From: an uncultured Lachnospiraceae bacterium
GTDB taxonomy: Bacteria > Bacillota > Clostridia > Lachnospirales > Lachnospiraceae
Direction: 5' to 3'
NCBI GenBank assembly: GCA_947177165.1
Contig: CAMWTP010000008.1
Coordinates: forward strand, 1 to 64,000
DNA: 64,000 bases
This document shows positions 17,750 to 25,280 of the stretch, in pieces (positions within the stretch are counted from its first letter, which is position 1; the number at the start of each line of letters is the position of its first letter). The notes beneath the pieces were generated by a model that made no database searches, had not been told where the DNA came from, and saw nothing but the letters and a program-made list of their open reading frames with translations. Position numbers and translations under genes: made by a program.

Positions 17750-18111
17750 AAGAATAGACATGATAGAAAGAGATGATATAATTTGTGTGGCAGACTTGGA
17801 TATGCCAAAGGCATAGGTATTAATTGTGTGTTACCGGGATGGACGGAGTGGATAATATTATGCCTGACGGATTGAGTCTTGCAACAATAATTTGAAGGCG
17901 TTTGGATCTATAATGCGCGAAAATAATGACACAGAAAAGTTCAAAGGGTATGTTACGGAATTCTGTGAGATATGTGTAGAATAATGCAAATATACGTTGG
18001 CGCAGGTAGTGAAAATCCGAAAGTTATTTGAAATTTAATAATTGAGTCTGGGAAGTAAAAGGGCTGGCGGTGCAAACGTCAGGTCTTTTATTTTTTGTGA
18101 GGAGTAATGTA
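17750..18111. other. 362-base intergenic region between wzx and wecB
   Basis: No complete gene is visible. Short frames such as one at about 17909-17980 (MRENNDTEKF...) are followed by stops and have no ribosome binding site, so they look like decayed coding DNA. Base composition shifts here from the AT-rich cassette back to the richer flank. The last 45 bases hold a terminator-like hairpin and the wecB ribosome binding site. I see no sigma-A promoter of comparable quality to the one before loaP. Confidence 0.5.
18069..18095 (+). terminator. Terminator-like hairpin before wecB
   Basis: GGGCTGGCG can pair with CGTCAGGTC (eight of nine positions, two of them G-U) across a short loop and is followed by TTTTATTTTTT. 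It lies inside the operon, 16 bases before the wecB start. A processive antiterminator such as LoaP would be needed for polymerase from the loaP promoter to reach wecB. Confidence 0.65.
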
Positions 18112-19239
18112 ATGAAAAAAATTATGTTAGTCTTTGGCACACGGCCGGAAGCCATAAAAATGTGCCCTTTAGTGAAGGAACTGAAAAAAAGACCGAATAT
18201 TGATACAATTGTCTGCGTTACAGGACAGCATCGACAGATGCTGGAGCAGGTACTTCAATTTTTTGAGATAGTACCTGATTACGATCTCTGCATTATGAAA
18301 GAAGATCAAACTTTATTCGATGTGACAACGAATATTCTTGATTCGGTGAAAACAATATTGGAAGCAAGCAGGCCGGATGTTGTACTGGTTCACGGAGATA
18401 CCTCCACAACCTTTGCAGCAGCGCTGGCTTGTTTTTATTTGCAGATTCCGGTGGGACATGTGGAAGCAGGATTGAGGACGTACGATATCTTATCGCCTTA
18501 TCCAGAAGAGTTTAACAGGGAAGCGGTATCGATCATTTCACAGTATCATTTTGCACCGACAGCGTTATCCAGAGATAACCTGCTCCGGGAGGGCAGGAAT
18601 GCAGAACGCATATGGATAACGGGCAATACAGCAATTGATGCTATGAAATTCACTATCAGGGAAGATTATTCGCATCCAGAGCTTGTATGGGCATCTGATT
18701 CCAGGCTGATTCTGATCACAGCACATCGGAGGGAAAATCTCGGCGAGCCGATGCGTCAGATGTTCAGGGCGATCCGCCATGTCTTGGACAAGCATTTGGA
18801 TGTGAAAGCGATTTATCCAATTCACATGAATCCGCAGGTTCGGAAAATTGCAGAGGAGATATTCGGGGAGTCGTCGGCCGGAGGGAAAGAGGAGCGCATG
18901 CATATCATAGAGCCGCTCGATGTGTTGGACTTTCATAATTTTATGAAGCACAGTTATCTGATTCTCACAGATTCCGGCGGTATCCAGGAGGAGGCACCTT
19001 TCCTTGGAAAGCCGGTTTTGGTGATGCGGGACACGACAGAGCGCCCGGAAGGGATTGAGGCAGGAACGCTGAGACTGGTCGGCACGCAGGAAAGTGCGAT
19101 CTATGAGGAGTTTAGCAGGCTGTTGAATGATAGGGAGGCATACAGCAGCATGGAGCACGCCTCCAATCCATATGGGGATGGGCATGCCAGTGAGCGGATT
19201 GCGGATGTTTTGGAGCAAGGGGATATAAGTACTGTCTAG
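18112..19239 (+). CDS. wecB: UDP-N-acetylglucosamine 2-epimerase (non-hydrolysing)
   Basis: A 375-residue enzyme interconverting UDP-GlcNAc and UDP-ManNAc. Family motifs are FGTRPEAIKM at the N-terminus, HGDTSTTFAAAL, HVEAGLRT, EEFNREA, TAHRRENLGEP and TDSGGIQEEAPFLGKPVL. Length is normal (about 370-385). ATG 18112 has GAGGAG seven bases upstream; an in-frame upstream start at 18070 would lie inside the terminator-like hairpin and is rejected. With wecC it would make UDP-ManNAcA. Base composition is that of the flanking genome, not of the AT-rich cassette before it. UDP-ManNAc is also used for teichoic acid linkage units, so a wider role is possible. Confidence 0.92.
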   Translation: MKKIMLVFGTRPEAIKMCPLVKELKKRPNIDTIVCVTGQHRQMLEQVLQFFEIVPDYDLCIMKEDQTLFDVTTNILDSVKTILEASRPDVVLVHGDTSTTFAAALACFYLQIPVGHVEAGLRTYDILSPYPEEFNREAVSIISQYHFAPTALSRDNLLREGRNAERIWITGNTAIDAMKFTIREDYSHPELVWASDSRLILITAHRRENLGEPMRQMFRAIRHVLDKHLDVKAIYPIHMNPQVRKIAEEIFGESSAGGKEERMHIIEPLDVLDFHNFMKHSYLILTDSGGIQEEAPFLGKPVLVMRDTTERPEGIEAGTLRLVGTQESAIYEEFSRLLNDREAYSSMEHASNPYGDGHASERIADVLEQGDISTV

Positions 19240-19262
19240 TGCTTAGGTGATATGGCAGTTCG

Positions 19263-19337
19263 GAAACAGATGATGTCATAGCCAATGTCTTAGGGGCTGT
19301 GTTTGGATATTTGATTGTAAGGCTGAAAAAAGTATGA
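19263..19337 (+). pseudogene. Remnant of a second VanZ-family gene (C-terminal 24 codons)
   Basis: Starting at 19263 the frame reads ETDDVIANVLGAVFGYLIV and ends in RLKKV-stop. The first 13 residues are identical to the end of the complete VanZ protein at 596-1105. No start codon or upstream VanZ sequence remains; the wecB end lies 23 bases before. The following terminator also corresponds to that of the first copy. This is the right-hand mark of a duplicated border around the polysaccharide locus. Confidence 0.85.
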
Positions 19338-19363
19338 AATTTACTTTTTTCAGCTTTTTCTTT
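19322..19363 (+). terminator. Rho-independent terminator after wecB
   Basis: GCTGAAAAAAGTA pairs perfectly with TACTTTTTTCAGC (13 bp) across a short loop, followed by TTTTTCTTT. It ends the polysaccharide operon. Confidence 0.88.
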
Positions 19364-19405
19364 ATGCGCAAAAACAAATGCTTCGAAAATATATTCGAAA
19401 GAATA

Positions 19406-19434
19406 TTGACAAAATGAGTGGAATGATTTATAGT
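19406..19434 (+). promoter_or_regulatory. Sigma-A promoter of the triplicated nuclease-like genes
   Basis: TTGACA (19406-19411), a 17-base spacer and TATAGT (19429-19434). The first gene begins at 19561, leaving a leader of about 120 bases without obvious strong structure. Confidence 0.8.
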
Positions 19435-19560
19435 ATTTATAAAAACAGAACAAATGAACGAAAAGTGTGGTAACTATTTCCATACAATTTTTCTGAAGAT
19501 GCTTACCTGCAATCTGTTGTAAGATAAATTGATTACTGATATACTAAAGGAGAAAAATAA

Positions 19561-20469
19561 ATGCCTGACAAGACAAATCATACCAGAAACAGCCATGACA
19601 TACATGACAGGAAGACGCAGTGGCATATGGCTGTTACGCCAGCCATCAGGCTTGAATTGATGGAGTATCAGGATATACTGGAATATATTCCGGAGCGCCT
19701 TTTAAATACCAAAGCGCTGCAGATTGACCTGCTGGTCATCAAAAAAGACAGCAGTACTGTCATGGAGAATGAGATAGGAAAAATTTTTAAGCGGGACAAT
19801 GTTATTGAATACAAATCGCCGCACGACAGCGAGGGCGTAGATGAGTATTTTAAGACATACGCCTACGCGAGTCTTTATAAAGCCGGCATGGGAAGTACAG
19901 CTTGCAGTCCGGAGGACATTACCATCACAATGATACGCAGCGGAAAGCCCCATAAACTGTTTCGATGGTTAGAAGGACACGGCTGCACAGTGCGGAAGAG
20001 ATATGATGGTGTATACTATATAGAAGGCGCCGGCTTTTTTGCAACGCAGATTATAGTGGCAAGGGAGCTTGACGGTAAAAATCATATCTGGCTGAAATCA
20101 CTGACGGACAGAATGGACAGGGAACAGGCAGAACAGCTGATTGAGCAGTCAGGGAGACTGCTGGACAGACCGGAGTCTGAATATGTGGAGGCCGTGCTGC
20201 AGATTGTGTCAAAAGCAAACAGGAAGGTATTTGAGGAATTGAAGAAGGAGGATGAGAATATGTATAGTGCACTGGTGGAACTCATGCAGCCGGAAATTGA
20301 TGAGGCAACTAAAAAGGCCTGGGGTGAAGCATCTGCTAAAAAGACCATAGAAGCAATCGAGAATGCCATGAAGAAACTTCATATGTCAGAAAAAGAGGCA
20401 TGTGCTTTTATGGACACAACAGCGGAGCAGTATGAGACATATAAGATGCTTGTTAAAGGAGAAAAATAA
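19561..20469 (+). CDS. PD-(D/E)XK nuclease-like protein, copy 1
   Basis: A 302-residue protein. Residues about 50-110 carry the pattern D56 (LQIDLLVIKK) then E83-x-K85 (NVIEYKSP), which matches the catalytic core of PD-(D/E)XK nucleases as in Rpn/transposase-associated families. The C-terminal third is helical and charged. It carries a single AWGE unit before ASAKK, followed by a helix reading KKLHMSEKEACAFMDTT. AAAGGAG lies at the proper distance from the ATG. Function is unknown; no methylase, restriction partner or transposon ends are seen. It is nearly identical at DNA level to the next two genes, with the first 17 codons slightly different. Confidence 0.72.
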   Translation: MPDKTNHTRNSHDIHDRKTQWHMAVTPAIRLELMEYQDILEYIPERLLNTKALQIDLLVIKKDSSTVMENEIGKIFKRDNVIEYKSPHDSEGVDEYFKTYAYASLYKAGMGSTACSPEDITITMIRSGKPHKLFRWLEGHGCTVRKRYDGVYYIEGAGFFATQIIVARELDGKNHIWLKSLTDRMDREQAEQLIEQSGRLLDRPESEYVEAVLQIVSKANRKVFEELKKEDENMYSALVELMQPEIDEATKKAWGEASAKKTIEAIENAMKKLHMSEKEACAFMDTTAEQYETYKMLVKGEK

Positions 20470-21402
20470 ATGCCTGACAAGACGAAGCATACCCAAAACA
20501 GCCATGACATACATGACAGGAAGACGCAGTGGCATATGGCTGTTACGCCAGCCATCAGGCTTGAATTGATGGAGTATCAGGATATACTGGAATATATTCC
20601 GGAGCGCCTTTTAAATACCAAAGCGCTGCAGATTGACCTGCTGGTCATCAAAAAAGACAGCAGTACTGTCATGGAGAATGAGATAGGAAAAATTTTTAAG
20701 CGGGACAATGTTATTGAATACAAATCGCCGCACGACAGCGAGGGCGTAGATGAGTATTTTAAGACATACGCCTACGCGAGTCTTTATAAAGCCGGCATGG
20801 GAAGTACAGCTTGCAGTCCGGAGGACATTACCATCACAATGATACGCAGCGGAAAGCCCCATAAACTGTTTCGATGGTTAGAAGGACACGGCTGCACAGT
20901 GCGGAAGAGATATGATGGTGTATACTATATAGAAGGCGCCGGCTTTTTTGCAACGCAGATTATAGTGGCAAGGGAGCTTGACGGTAAAAATCATATCTGG
21001 CTGAAATCACTGACGGACAGAATGGACAGGGAACAGGCAGAACAGCTGATTGAGCAGTCAGGGAGACTGCTGGACAGACCGGAGTCTGAATATGTGGAGG
21101 CCGTGCTGCAGATTGTGTCAAAAGCAAACAGGAAGGTATTTGAGGAATTGAAGAAGGAGGATGAGAATATGTATAGTGCACTGGTGGAACTTATGCAGCC
21201 GGAAATTGATGAGGCAACTAAAAAGGCGTGGGATAAGGCGTGGGATGAAGCCTGGGATGAAGCATCTGCTAAAAAGACCATAGAAGCAATCGAGAATGCC
21301 ATGAAGAAACTTCATATGTCAGAAAAAGAGGCATGTGCTTTTATGGACACAACAGCGGAGCAGTATGAGACATATAAGATGCTTGTTAAAGGAGAAAAAT
21401 AA
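20470..21402 (+). CDS. PD-(D/E)XK nuclease-like protein, copy 2
   Basis: A 310-residue duplicate of the previous gene with the same D56 and E83-x-K85 motif. It has three four-residue units (AWDK, AWDE, AWDE; 21226-21261) where copy 1 has one, so it is exactly 24 bp longer. The start ATG directly follows the TAA of copy 1, and its ribosome binding site AAAGGAG is formed by the last codons of copy 1. The three genes are thus translated in series from one mRNA. Confidence 0.72.
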   Translation: MPDKTKHTQNSHDIHDRKTQWHMAVTPAIRLELMEYQDILEYIPERLLNTKALQIDLLVIKKDSSTVMENEIGKIFKRDNVIEYKSPHDSEGVDEYFKTYAYASLYKAGMGSTACSPEDITITMIRSGKPHKLFRWLEGHGCTVRKRYDGVYYIEGAGFFATQIIVARELDGKNHIWLKSLTDRMDREQAEQLIEQSGRLLDRPESEYVEAVLQIVSKANRKVFEELKKEDENMYSALVELMQPEIDEATKKAWDKAWDEAWDEASAKKTIEAIENAMKKLHMSEKEACAFMDTTAEQYETYKMLVKGEK

Positions 21403-22356
21403 ATGCCTGACAAGACGAAGCATACCCAAAACAGCCATGACATACATGACAGGAAGACGCAGTGGCATATGGCTGTTACGCCAGCCATCAGGCTTGAATT
21501 GATGGAGTATCAGGATATACTGGAATATATTCCGGAGCGCCTTTTAAATACCAAAGCGCTGCAGATTGACCTGCTGGTCATCAAAAAAGACAGCAGTACT
21601 GTCATGGAGAATGAGATAGGAAAAATTTTTAAGCGGGACAATGTTATTGAATACAAATCGCCGCACGACAGCGAGGGCGTAGATGAGTATTTTAAGACAT
21701 ACGCCTACGCGAGTCTTTATAAAGCCGGCATGGGAAGTACAGCTTGCAGTCCGGAGGACATTACCATCACAATGATACGCAGCGGAAAGCCCCATAAACT
21801 GTTTCGATGGTTAGAAGGACACGGCTGCACAGTGCGGAAGAGATATGATGGTGTATACTATATAGAAGGCGCCGGCTTTTTTGCAACGCAGATTATAGTG
21901 GCAAGGGAGCTTGACGGTAAAAATCATATCTGGCTGAAATCACTGACGGACAGAATGGACAGGGAACAGGCAGAACAGCTGATTGAGCAGTCAGGGAGAC
22001 TGCTGGACAGACCGGAGTCTGAATATGTGGAGGCCGTGCTGCAGATTGTGTCAAAAGCAAACAGGAAGGTATTTGAGGAATTGAAGAAGGAGGATGAGAA
22101 TATGTATAGTGCACTGGTGGAACTCATGCAGCCGGAAATTGATGAGGCAACTAAAAAGGCGTGGGATGAAGCCTGGGGTGAGGCGTGGGATGAGGCCTGG
22201 GATGAAGCATCTGCTAAAAAGACCATAGAAGCAATTGAGAATGCCATGAAAAAACTTCATATGTCAGAGGAAGAGGCGTGTGCTTTTATGGATACAACAA
22301 CGGAGCAGTATGAGTCATATAAGATGCGGATTAAAAAACAGGATGATAAGCGCTGA
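21403..22356 (+). CDS. PD-(D/E)XK nuclease-like protein, copy 3
   Basis: A 317-residue third copy. The body is the same as copy 2, but the linker has four units (AWDE, AWGE, AWDE, AWDE; 22159-22206). The end differs: HMSEEEACAFMDTTTEQYESYKMRIKKQDDKR replaces the VKGEK ending. This suggests that copy 3 carries the original 3' end and that the other two arose by unequal exchange. Function is unknown beyond the nuclease-like fold signature. Confidence 0.72.
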   Translation: MPDKTKHTQNSHDIHDRKTQWHMAVTPAIRLELMEYQDILEYIPERLLNTKALQIDLLVIKKDSSTVMENEIGKIFKRDNVIEYKSPHDSEGVDEYFKTYAYASLYKAGMGSTACSPEDITITMIRSGKPHKLFRWLEGHGCTVRKRYDGVYYIEGAGFFATQIIVARELDGKNHIWLKSLTDRMDREQAEQLIEQSGRLLDRPESEYVEAVLQIVSKANRKVFEELKKEDENMYSALVELMQPEIDEATKKAWDEAWGEAWDEAWDEASAKKTIEAIENAMKKLHMSEEEACAFMDTTTEQYESYKMRIKKQDDKR

Positions 22357-22443
22357 AATTGTGCAGGATTTTAGTGTATACAGTATTGTCAATTTTTGAC
22401 TTTCATGGGATATAAGAGTTGGCAGGAAACACGGTGAAAGTAG

Positions 22444-22466
22444 GGGAGCTTGCAAAGCAGGCTCCC
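22444..22466. terminator. GC-rich hairpin between convergent genes
   Basis: GGGAGCTTGC pairs with GCAGGCTCCC across AAA. It lies between the triplicated genes and murG, which converge. Neither side has a proper T run, so its action as a terminator is uncertain. Confidence 0.4.
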
Positions 22467-22490
22467 GGCCAGATGATTTATATTTTATTT

Positions 22491-23564
22491 TCACTTTTTC
22501 TGTTTCACCGTATCCTCAATCAATGCGATAATGGTATCGGTTGAGTCCTTGATCCTGCTGTTCTGCATTGCATCGATGTAGGATTGTCTTGTGAAGTACA
22601 GCTCATGAACCTTTTCTGTCAACGTTACGGCGGTGAGATAATCTTCGTCAGCAACCATGGAGAAGCCTTGTGACTCAAAGCTTTTGGCATTTAGAATCTG
22701 GTCGCCGCGGCTGGCATGGGCAGGAAGCGGTATCAGGAGATTTGGCTTTCGCAGGGTTAACAGTTCGCAGATGGCATTTGCGCCGGCACGCGATATGACG
22801 ATATCTGCCATGGCAAACAGATCTTTCAGGTCATCTTTTACAAACTCAAACTGTTTGTAACCCTCCGTGTTGAGGAGCAGATTGTCTATCTTGTCCTTGC
22901 CGCATATATGCACGATCTGAAAATCCTCAAGCAGCTTTGGAAGTGCCTCGCGGACTAATTTGTTGACCTCTGCGGCACCGAGACTGCCGCCGATAACCAT
23001 GATCACAGGCTTTGCGGTGTTAAAGCCGCACATCTCCAGGCCCTTTTCTTTATTGCCCTTTGTGAGCTCGTTTCGTATTGGGGAGCCTGTGAGGATCGCC
23101 TTATCAGCAGGCAGGCTCTGCAGAGTTTCTGGGAAATTGCAGCAGATTTTTTTCACAACAGGAATGCACAGGCTGTTGGCGAGCCCCGGAGTCATATCGG
23201 ATTCGTGGATAATGCAGGGGATTTTTAGCATGGCAGCGGCGCGGACGACAGGAACGCTCACAAATCCGCCCTTGCTGAATACAATATCAGGCTTGAGGGT
23301 TTTTAATATTTTTCTGGCTTCGGCAAATCCTTTGAGTACGCGGAAAGGATCGCTGAAATTTTTGATATCAAAGTATCTTCTGAGTTTTCCTGTAGAGATG
23401 CCGTAATAGGGGATTCGATAATCCTCGATTAGTTTTTTTTCGATTCCTTCGTAAGAGCCAATGTAGTGTATATCATAGCCCATGCTCTTAAGCTTGGGAA
23501 AAAGAGCAATATTTGGAGTCACATGGCCGGCAGAACCGCCACCGGTAAAGACGATGCGTTTCAT
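22491..23564 (-). CDS. murG: UDP-GlcNAc:undecaprenyl-PP-MurNAc-pentapeptide GlcNAc transferase
   Basis: A 357-residue GT28 glycosyltransferase that adds GlcNAc to lipid I to make lipid II at the inner membrane face. The N-terminal glycine-rich motif is TGGGSAGHVTPN. HESDMTPGLAN and GGSLGAAEVN are typical, and the donor site reads SRAGANAICELL. Length is normal. It stands alone rather than in a dcw cluster, as in many Clostridia. GGAGG lies just before the ATG on the minus strand, and it has its own promoter 40-70 bases upstream. Confidence 0.95.
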   Translation of the reverse strand: MKRIVFTGGGSAGHVTPNIALFPKLKSMGYDIHYIGSYEGIEKKLIEDYRIPYYGISTGKLRRYFDIKNFSDPFRVLKGFAEARKILKTLKPDIVFSKGGFVSVPVVRAAAMLKIPCIIHESDMTPGLANSLCIPVVKKICCNFPETLQSLPADKAILTGSPIRNELTKGNKEKGLEMCGFNTAKPVIMVIGGSLGAAEVNKLVREALPKLLEDFQIVHICGKDKIDNLLLNTEGYKQFEFVKDDLKDLFAMADIVISRAGANAICELLTLRKPNLLIPLPAHASRGDQILNAKSFESQGFSMVADEDYLTAVTLTEKVHELYFTRQSYIDAMQNSRIKDSTDTIIALIEDTVKQKK

Positions 23565-23602
23565 ATCTTAAAGCCTCCGATTTCTTTTTCATTTTATATG
23601 AT

Positions 23603-23631
23603 AGTATATTCAAAAAATATATATTTTCCAA
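23603..23631 (-). promoter_or_regulatory. Probable sigma-A promoter of murG
   Basis: On the minus strand TTGGAA (23626-23631), a 17-base spacer and TATACT (23603-23608). Confidence 0.65.
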
Positions 23632-23656
23632 TTGTATTGAATCATTACCATATTTT

Positions 23657-23908
23657 TCAATTCGCTGTGCCTGCTTTGTACTGCTCCAGTGCACGCGCCA
23701 GCTGGTCGGGGCAGGAAGTATTTTTGAGTCCGCATCGGATTCCTTTAAGTTTAGCGATGGCATCATCAACTTTCATTCCAGAGACCAGAGCGGAGATACC
23801 CTTTAGGTTTCCGTTGCATCCGCCTGTAAAGGCCACTGATTTTATGATATCGTCCTCAACTTCGAAATCGATCAGCTGGGAACAGGTTCCACTTGTCTTG
23901 TATTGCAT
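23657..23908 (-). CDS. TSCPD-domain protein (TIGR03905-like)
   Basis: An 83-residue protein with the signature TSCPDQLA near the C-terminus, GGCNGNLKG in the middle and two further cysteines (C9 and RCG). The TSCPD domain also occurs at the end of class II ribonucleotide reductases, and the conserved cysteines suggest metal binding. No function is established for the stand-alone form. It precedes murG in the same direction with 92 bases between, and each has a promoter. Confidence 0.85.
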   Translation of the reverse strand: MQYKTSGTCSQLIDFEVEDDIIKSVAFTGGCNGNLKGISALVSGMKVDDAIAKLKGIRCGLKNTSCPDQLARALEQYKAGTAN

Positions 23909-23970
23909 AAATTACACCTAACCTTTCTTCTGTATTACATACTTATTTTTGTGTGTATTTAACTGTTACT

Positions 23971-23999
23971 ATTTTACCAACCTGGCGTAGTGAAGTCAA
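23971..23999 (-). promoter_or_regulatory. Probable sigma-A promoter of the TSCPD gene
   Basis: On the minus strand TTGACT (23994-23999), a 17-base spacer and TAAAAT (23971-23976), about 60 bases before the start. Confidence 0.65.
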
Positions 24000-24260
24000 C
24001 CAACTTTTGCCATTAAGGCGTTATTTGGCATACGAAAGGGTTATAATTCACACCTGGGCCAGTGGCACATGATTCCCATCACTTTGGCGTGAGTGTAAAA
24101 ACACGAAAAGATTACTTTTCACACTCTTCTGATTCGGATACAATTGCGTTCAGTAAAGGCGCAAACAGCAATGCGTATGCATGCGATTCCCTCTGCTTCA
24201 TCGGACGTGCGAACAGTAAGTGCGGAACAATAATAGAATGCAGAAAAAGTAATAGTCATA
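24000..24260. other. Non-coding stretch between divergent promoters
   Basis: I see no gene. One hairpin stands out at 24091-24126: GAAAAG/CTTTTC with loop ATTA, extended by GAGTGT/ACACTC with a bulge on the left side. It has no T run and no known riboswitch consensus that I recognise. Confidence 0.4.
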
Positions 24261-24280
24261 ACAGGTGTCTTGTCAGTTGT
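24261..24280 (+). promoter_or_regulatory. Probable NiaR operator
   Basis: A 20-bp imperfect palindrome with symmetric ACA-TG-C-G-CA-TGT positions. It overlaps the -35 box of the nadA promoter. The operon's last gene encodes the niacin-responsive repressor NiaR, which is known to control nad genes in Firmicutes, so autoregulation through this site is a strong inference. Confidence 0.65.
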
Positions 24281-24298
24281 AAAGATATATGTTATACT
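24270..24298 (+). promoter_or_regulatory. Sigma-A promoter of the nadABC-niaR operon
   Basis: TTGTCA (24270-24275), a 17-base spacer and TATACT (24293-24298), 27 bases before the nadA start. Confidence 0.8.
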
Positions 24299-24325
24299 GC
24301 ATAAAACTGATGAGGAGGAGTTGTT

Positions 24326-25234
24326 ATGACAAAACAGGAAGAGATACAAAAACTGAAAGAGGAGAAAGATGCCGTGATACTGGCGCATTACTATGTTCGC
24401 CCGGAGGTACAGGACATAGCGGATTACATAGGGGATTCCTATTTCTTGAGCAGGAGGGCTGTGGATATGCCGCACAGGACGATTGTTTTCTGCGGAGTGT
24501 CTTTTATGGGGGAGAGCGCCAAACTGCTGAATCCGGCAAAAACGGTGCTGATGCCGGATGCGAAAGCAGACTGCCCGATGGCGCATATGGTGACGATGGA
24601 GACTGTAGAGAGGGCGAGAGCGCAGTATGAGGATCTGGCAGTTGTGTGCTATATCAACTCGACGGCTGAGGTCAAGTCGTGGTCGGATGTCTGCGTGACA
24701 TCTGCCAATGCGGTGCAGATCGTTAAAAATCTGCCAAACAAAAATATTCTGTTTATCCCCGACAGGAATCTTGCTCATTTTGTGGCAGACAAAGTTCCCG
24801 GGAAACGCATCATATATAATGAAGGCTTTTGCCCGATCCATGAGCATATGAAAGCGGAGGAGATCAGGAAGTTGAAGGAACAGCATCCGTCAGCGAAAGT
24901 TCTTGTGCATCCGGAATGCAGCAGCGAGGTTACAGCGCTTGCGGATTACATTGGCTCCACGAGCGGTATTATTGATTATGCGAAAAACAGCACGGACACG
25001 ATCTTTATCATTGGCACAGAGCAGGGTGTCCGCCATGCACTGCAGCAGGCGAGAGAGGACGCCGTATTTTTCTTTCCTGAAACAGAACCGATCTGTGTTG
25101 ATATGAAAATGATCACACTGGACAAAATTATTGACGTGTTAAAAAATGGCAGCAATGAGATAAAGATGGATGACGGACAGGCCAGTGCGGCAGCGGAGCG
25201 GACACTGACGCGCATGCTGGAACTGGCACAGTGA
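24326..25234 (+). CDS. nadA: Quinolinate synthase
   Basis: A 302-residue enzyme condensing iminoaspartate with dihydroxyacetone phosphate to quinolinate in de novo NAD synthesis. Three cysteines placed as in characterised short NadA proteins, C83 (DCPMAHM), C169 (GFCPIHE) and C257 (PICVDMK), should bind the [4Fe-4S] cluster. AHYYVRPEVQDIADYIGDS, CYINSTAEVK and HPECSSEV are typical family segments. GAGGAGG precedes the ATG. First gene of the operon. Confidence 0.96.
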   Translation: MTKQEEIQKLKEEKDAVILAHYYVRPEVQDIADYIGDSYFLSRRAVDMPHRTIVFCGVSFMGESAKLLNPAKTVLMPDAKADCPMAHMVTMETVERARAQYEDLAVVCYINSTAEVKSWSDVCVTSANAVQIVKNLPNKNILFIPDRNLAHFVADKVPGKRIIYNEGFCPIHEHMKAEEIRKLKEQHPSAKVLVHPECSSEVTALADYIGSTSGIIDYAKNSTDTIFIIGTEQGVRHALQQAREDAVFFFPETEPICVDMKMITLDKIIDVLKNGSNEIKMDDGQASAAAERTLTRMLELAQ

Positions 25235-25280
25235 CGGGGCAGGATAGATAGAGAAAAGGAAAGGGTATGGATATTGAAAA

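Larger units (their letters stand above)
19261..19363 (+). repeat. Right copy of VanZ-end/terminator direct repeat
   Basis: Diverged second copy of 1026-1124, carrying the VanZ remnant and its terminator. The two copies bracket about 18 kb in the same orientation. Confidence 0.75.
19561..22356 (+). repeat. Tandem triplication with variable 12-bp repeats
   Basis: Three direct repeats of about 0.91-0.95 kb abut without spacer. Differences are a few substitutions in the first 50 bases and elsewhere, the changed end of copy 3, and the number of 12-bp units encoding AW(D/G)(E/K): one, three and four. The length differences in that region are exact multiples of 12 bp, which indicates slippage or unequal recombination. 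Confidence 0.9.

Noticed and set aside
17760..18060. Small gene or transposase remnant between wzx and wecB
   Set aside because: Frames are short and interrupted, without start signals or recognisable motifs. Decayed DNA is possible, but no identity can be given.
19561..22356. Insertion sequence or CRISPR array
   Set aside because: The repeats are whole genes with no terminal inverted repeats or target duplications seen, and there is no short repeat-spacer pattern.
24062..24304. Frame of 80 codons before nadA
   Set aside because: It runs through the NiaR operator and the nadA promoter and has no ribosome binding site.
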